From positions 1 through 10,153 of the forward strand of contig DASUSF010000171.1 of assembly GCA_036375275.1 (NCBI GenBank): DNA of 10,153 nucleotides, in the 5' to 3' direction. The translations under genes were made by a program, and so were the position numbers. Position 1 is the first letter of the stretch. Every line of letters begins with the position of its first letter. Below are positions 8,202 through 10,153 of the stretch, one piece after another. This DNA comes from DASUSF01 sp036375275. Lineage in GTDB: Bacteria > Pseudomonadota > Alphaproteobacteria > Geminicoccales > Geminicoccaceae. The notes under the pieces are model-generated. The model saw only the letters and a program-made list of their open reading frames with translations, was not told the origin of the DNA and ran no database searches.

Positions 8202-8879
8202 TCAAAGGTCGACGACGAGGCGATCGAACATCTCGATCATCTCGGCCGGTGTCTGCTCCGGATCGCAGAACCGGAACTGGAGCGTGGCGGCGCCGCCGGC
8301 CCGGCCGGTCGCGGCGAAGCCGCCCTCGACCTGCTGCCAGGCATAGACGCAGCGTGAGCTCCCCGGGTACTCGGCGGCCAGAAAGTGGTACGGGCCGTAC
8401 CGGTTGCGCCGGGCGACCGGCGCCGACGCGCGCCGCGCGCCTTGGAGCAGGAGCTCGAAGTTCTGGTCGATCAGCGCCGGCGTGAAGTCGAACGCGACGA
8501 GGTCGGACTCCGTGGCTGCGGCCTGCCCGTCCGCCCGCTCCCGCATGGCGACGATCACCTTGTTCTCGCCGAAGTCGAGGGTCCGGTTCGCGAGCGAGAC
8601 CTCGTAGAACCGGACCCCGTCGGGGCCGGCCCGCCGCCGCGCCGCGATCACCTCGGGCGCGCCCGCCGTCTCGAAGCGCACGTCCGCCCGTTCCGGCGGC
8701 ACGCTCTCCCAGCCGGCGGACGGCCGCGCACCACCTGCATCGGGGCGGCTCGTCCCGCTGCACGCGGCGAGCGCCCCGATCAGCACGACCCCCACCACGA
8801 TGACGCGCGAGCCCCGCTCGAGAACCGGCCGCGCCGAGGTTCGGGCGCCCGGAAGCAGGCGGTGACGGCCTGGGAACAC
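8202..8879 (-). CDS. bcsN: Lipoprotein, cellulose biosynthesis protein BcsN-like
   Basis: A predicted 225-residue lipoprotein. A basic N-terminus is followed by VIVVGVVLIGALAAC, a lipobox with the lipidated Cys at residue 40, so the mature protein starts CSGTSRPD. The mature domain contains NKVIVAMRE (~106-114), RNRYGPYHFLAAEYPG (158-173) and RCVYAWQQVEGG (176-187). Cys177 and Cys205 could form a disulfide. BcsN is a small secreted protein of unknown mechanism found just before bcsA in type III operons, and size, location and the CVYAWQ segment agree with that. The match is from memory of the family, not a search. The GTG start at 8879 lies 9 bases after the upstream stop, with only a weak GAGACGAG ribosome site. 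A shorter start at one of the Val GTG codons near residues 28-32 would damage the signal peptide, so I kept the longer one. Confidence 0.62.
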   Translation of the reverse strand: MFPGRHRLLPGARTSARPVLERGSRVIVVGVVLIGALAACSGTSRPDAGGARPSAGWESVPPERADVRFETAGAPEVIAARRRAGPDGVRFYEVSLANRTLDFGENKVIVAMRERADGQAAATESDLVAFDFTPALIDQNFELLLQGARRASAPVARRNRYGPYHFLAAEYPGSSRCVYAWQQVEGGFAATGRAGGAATLQFRFCDPEQTPAEMIEMFDRLVVDL

Positions 8880-8888
8880 GCGCTCGTC

Positions 8889-9422
8889 TCACTTCGACTT
8901 GGTGAGCTCCTCCTGGAGGATGCAGATGATCGCCGCGAGCAGCCGCTTGCGGTCGACCGTCGAGCCGGAGCGCCGCCGATCCGGATCGGGCTCGTCCTCG
9001 CCGATCGTCTCCGAGAAGGCCAGCACGTCGGCGATGTCGATGCGACGGCGCCGGGCCGGCGGATCGCGGTCCACCTCCGCCGCCCCGTCCTCCGCGTCGA
9101 GGTACGGCTCCTCGTGGTCGACGAACTCGTCGGCATCGACCTCCGGCGGCACCGTCACCTGGCCGTTGGACCGCCGGTCCTCGACCCGGCGCCGGACCGG
9201 TGGCGGATTCACCGCTGCGGCGATGGCCCGCGGGCGCACCGGCACGGGCGGGGCGGCGTAGGTGGCCTGGGGCGGGCGCGGACGCGCCCGGGCCTCCTCG
9301 AGCGCCTCATCGAGGAGTCGGAGCTCGTCCCGCTGAGCCAGCCTCACGGACGGCCGGTATCCGTGAGCCTCGAGCTCCTGCTGGTGATCAGGCATCGACC
9401 GGGGGTCCTGCTCGAGGGTCAC
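8889..9422 (-). CDS. Unrecognised hydrophilic protein, first gene of the cellulose operon
   Basis: A 177-residue protein with no signal peptide or membrane segment, so probably cytoplasmic. Residues 20-46 (GYRPSVRLAQRDELRLLDEA onward) look like a charged helix. Residues 47-127 are rich in Pro, Arg, Asp and Glu and look disordered. RRRIDIADVLAFSETIGEDE (125-144) is a short amphipathic segment. VDRKRLLAAIICILQEELTK (156-175) is a likely C-terminal helix. I do not recognise a family. The IDIADVLAF segment faintly recalls the short DI-x-AL-x-x-AF motif of BcsR, but I would not assign homology on that. GTG at 9422 was chosen because GGAG lies 7 bases upstream; ATG at 9395 is the alternative, giving 168 residues. 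The open frame extends to 9713, but that would put coding sequence over the regulatory region. Its stop is 9 bases before the bcsN-like start, so it is almost certainly part of the operon. Confidence 0.7.
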   Translation of the reverse strand: MTLEQDPRSMPDHQQELEAHGYRPSVRLAQRDELRLLDEALEEARARPRPPQATYAAPPVPVRPRAIAAAVNPPPVRRRVEDRRSNGQVTVPPEVDADEFVDHEEPYLDAEDGAAEVDRDPPARRRRIDIADVLAFSETIGEDEPDPDRRRSGSTVDRKRLLAAIICILQEELTKSK

Positions 9423-9433
9423 GCGTAAGCTCC

Positions 9434-9448
9434 AATACGGCTCGTATT
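9434..9448. promoter_or_regulatory. Palindrome next to the operon ribosome site (candidate operator)
   Basis: AATACG (9434-9439) and CGTATT (9443-9448) form a perfect inverted repeat around GCT. Read on the minus strand it is AATACGAGCCGTATT, immediately followed by GGAG and the GTG start at 9422. It would overlap or directly follow the transcription start of the candidate promoter whose -35 box is at 9485-9490, a common position for a repressor site. A small RNA hairpin affecting ribosome access is the other reading. Confidence 0.4.
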
Positions 9449-9462
9449 TGCTTCGAATGCAC

Positions 9463-9490
9463 GGTCTAACAGGCCATCGCGCGATGTCAA
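9463..9490 (-). promoter_or_regulatory. Candidate sigma-70-type promoter of the cellulose operon
   Basis: The minus strand has a perfect TTGACA at 9490-9485, followed after 16 bases by TAGACC (9468-9463), which matches only part of the -10 consensus. Transcription would begin near 9455, giving a leader of about 30 bases before the GTG at 9422. The -35 is strong, the -10 weak, as might be expected of an activator-dependent promoter; chance occurrence cannot be excluded. Confidence 0.35.
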
Positions 9491-9515
9491 CGCGGCTGCT
9501 GATCCTCTCGCCCAT

Positions 9516-9559
9516 CGGCCAGACCGGGCGGTGCCGGCCACCCCGTCCGCGTCTGGCCG
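9516..9559. repeat. Long GC-rich hairpin in the divergent region
   Basis: CGGCCAGAC (9516-9524) pairs perfectly with GTCTGGCCG (9551-9559). After a single unpaired base at 9550, the stem continues with CGGGCGG (9525-9531) against CCGTCCG (9543-9549), including one G-T pair. That gives about 16 pairs and an 11-base loop. It is the most stable-looking structure outside genes here. It lies upstream of the TTGACA candidate promoter; if the real operon promoter is in the AT-rich segment further upstream, the hairpin would instead be in the mRNA leader. Confidence 0.5.
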
Positions 9560-9645
9560 GGGCCGCGCCGGCGGGCAGAACCTCCGCTACGCCGGTCCGG
9601 TTCCGATCGGGTGAATCCGCTCTGATGCATTGAAACATAGCAATT

Positions 9646-9666
9646 TTCTTCCGATGAACGGAAGAA
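9646..9666. promoter_or_regulatory. Perfect palindrome in the AT-rich segment (candidate operator)
   Basis: TTCTTCCG (9646-9653) and CGGAAGAA (9659-9666) are perfect inverted repeats with a 5-base spacer ATGAA. No T-run follows on either strand, so it is not a terminator. It sits centrally between the diverging genes in the AT-rich part, which suits a dimeric regulator controlling one or both directions. Confidence 0.45.
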
Positions 9667-9670
9667 CGTC

Positions 9671-9687
9671 GCGGTTCGATGCGGTTC
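9671..9687 (+). repeat. Direct repeat GCGGTTC spaced by 10 bases
   Basis: GCGGTTC occurs at 9671-9677 and 9681-9687, exactly one helical turn apart, five bases beyond the palindrome at 9646-9666. A third copy lies at 9781-9787, directly before the ATG at 9788. The pair could be a regulator site on one face of the helix. The third copy may be coincidence. Confidence 0.25.
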
Positions 9688-9773
9688 TGTCTCATCGAAA
9701 ACTGCTCTAGCATCGCAGCCGAGGGACGGGCGCGGGAAGGCTTGGCCGCCGATCCAACGCATCGCGCCCAGGG

Positions 9774-9779
9774 GGAGGA
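9774..9779 (+). promoter_or_regulatory. Strong Shine-Dalgarno deciding the start at 9788
   Basis: GGAGGA lies 8 bases before the ATG at 9788, in a purine-rich run. It is the best ribosome-binding sequence in the window and fixes this start over the next in-frame ATG at 9794. Confidence 0.75.
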
Positions 9780-9787
9780 AGCGGTTC

Positions 9788-10153
9788 ATGAGGATGGGCT
9801 GGGCTGCAGTGATTCTCGTCGCCCAACTGAGCCTGGCAGGTGGGCTGCCAGGACGGGCCGCGGCGGCGGATCAGCGGACCCTCGCCGAGATCTGCGGCCG
9901 CACCCTCAGCGAGAACACGATCGTCGCGGTCCAGGGTGGCGGCGGGACCTCGTTCGGCGACTGCGCAATCGTCCTCGAGGGCGCGAGGCTCAGGATCTTC
10001 GAGGCGGCGCTGGACGGGGACCGGCTCAGGATCACCGGCGTCGGGGAGGCGAACCTCGACATCGTTGGGGCGCGAATTCGTGGCGCGCTCGAGGTCGCCG
10101 GCAGCTTCGGCCGGGTTCTCGTCGCGAGCAGCCTGCTGCGCGGCGCGGACGCC
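9788..10153 (+). CDS. Secreted repeat-rich protein of unknown function (N-terminal part, runs off right edge)
   Basis: The frame is open for 122 codons to the window end. Residues 1-27 are a clear Sec signal peptide: MRMGWAAVILVAQLSLAGG, then a RAAAA end before DQ. The mature part has Cys36 and Cys59, which may form a disulfide, and a Gly-rich turn (VQGGGGTSFGDC, 48-59). From about residue 58, short alternating hydrophobic strands follow each other (ARLRIFEA, DRLRITGV, ANLDIVGARIRG, ALEVAG, GRVLVASSLLRG), with Gly/Asp turns between them. This is the look of a right-handed parallel beta-helix or similar solenoid. No family is recognised. It is transcribed divergently from the cellulose operon and may share regulation with it. 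A surface, matrix or polysaccharide-linked role is only an inference from that position. Third-position GC is high throughout, supporting real coding. Confidence 0.75.
   Translation, partial: MRMGWAAVILVAQLSLAGGLPGRAAAADQRTLAEICGRTLSENTIVAVQGGGGTSFGDCAIVLEGARLRIFEAALDGDRLRITGVGEANLDIVGARIRGALEVAGSFGRVLVASSLLRGADA

Larger units (their letters stand above)
9423..9787. promoter_or_regulatory. Divergent intergenic region between cellulose operon and secreted-protein gene
   Basis: This 365-base gap separates two diverging genes and must contain both promoters. The middle (about 9620-9712) is distinctly richer in A and T than the rest of the window. It holds a candidate minus-strand promoter, two short perfect palindromes, a long GC-rich hairpin and a 10-base-spaced direct repeat, each listed separately. 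No convincing coding frame crosses it on either strand. Confidence 0.7.

Noticed and set aside
5984..8485. Very long plus-strand open frame (833 codons) antisense to bcsA
   Set aside because: It mirrors bcsA in a GC-rich codon pattern that suppresses stops. Its translation is low-complexity Arg/Asp/Glu/Val-rich with no recognisable domain, while bcsA on the other strand has complete motifs.
9630..9658. TTGAAA at 9630-9635 as a plus-strand -35 box
   Set aside because: The -10 at 17 bases would be GATGAA, a poor match, and the palindrome overlaps it; not enough to call a promoter for the gene at 9788.
9423..9713. N-terminal extension of the operon leader gene to the ATG at 9713
   Set aside because: It would run through the AT-rich segment, both palindromes and the long hairpin, with poor codon bias. 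The GTG at 9422 has a well-placed GGAG.
1..10153. Mobile elements, CRISPR arrays, tRNA or rRNA genes
   Set aside because: I saw no transposase or integrase frame, no regularly spaced repeats, and no tRNA- or rRNA-like sequence.

Overview
The window is very GC-rich (roughly 70% by eye), with strong third-position GC in all convincing genes. It carries one nearly complete bacterial cellulose synthesis operon on the minus strand, reading from about 9422 down to 488. The gene order is leader gene of unknown function, bcsN-like lipoprotein, bcsA, bcsB, bcsZ, and a bcsK-like TPR gene. This matches what has been called the 'type III' bcs layout (Agrobacterium/Rhizobium celABC style), known from alphaproteobacteria. 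A GC-rich alphaproteobacterium is therefore the best guess, inferred from gene content only.

Layout. 1-179 (+): C-terminal end of a probable gene entering from the left and converging on the operon. 180-487: convergent intergenic stretch with two GC-rich hairpins and no convincing gene. 488-2197 (-): secreted TPR protein. 2194-3249 (-): GH8 endoglucanase BcsZ. 3246-5960 (-): BcsB. 5960-8173 (-): BcsA. 8202-8879 (-): BcsN-like lipoprotein. 8889-9422 (-): unrecognised 177-residue hydrophilic protein that opens the operon. 9423-9787: divergent regulatory region with inverted repeats, a long hairpin and an AT-rich segment. 9788-10153 (+): start of a secreted, repeat-rich protein that runs off the right edge.

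How the genes work together. BcsA polymerises UDP-glucose and passes the glucan through its own membrane channel to periplasmic BcsB. BcsZ can trim the chain in the periplasm. The TPR protein probably takes the place of the periplasmic TPR part of BcsC, but no outer-membrane beta-barrel exporter is encoded here. bcsA/bcsB, bcsB/bcsZ and bcsZ/TPR overlap by 1-4 bases, and the two upstream junctions are 28 and 9 bases, so six genes very likely form one transcription unit with translational coupling.

Most worth a second look: (1) BcsA keeps all catalytic motifs and the FxVTxK gating loop, but the PilZ region lacks recognisable c-di-GMP-binding RxxxR and DxSxxG motifs. (2) BcsZ has Asn where many BcsZ enzymes have the catalytic-base Asp. 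(3) The operon opens with an unrecognised disordered protein having two short predicted helices. (4) The divergent region holds a TTGACA box with a palindrome downstream, a second perfect 8-bp-arm palindrome and a long hairpin. (5) A divergently transcribed secreted protein looks like a beta-helix.
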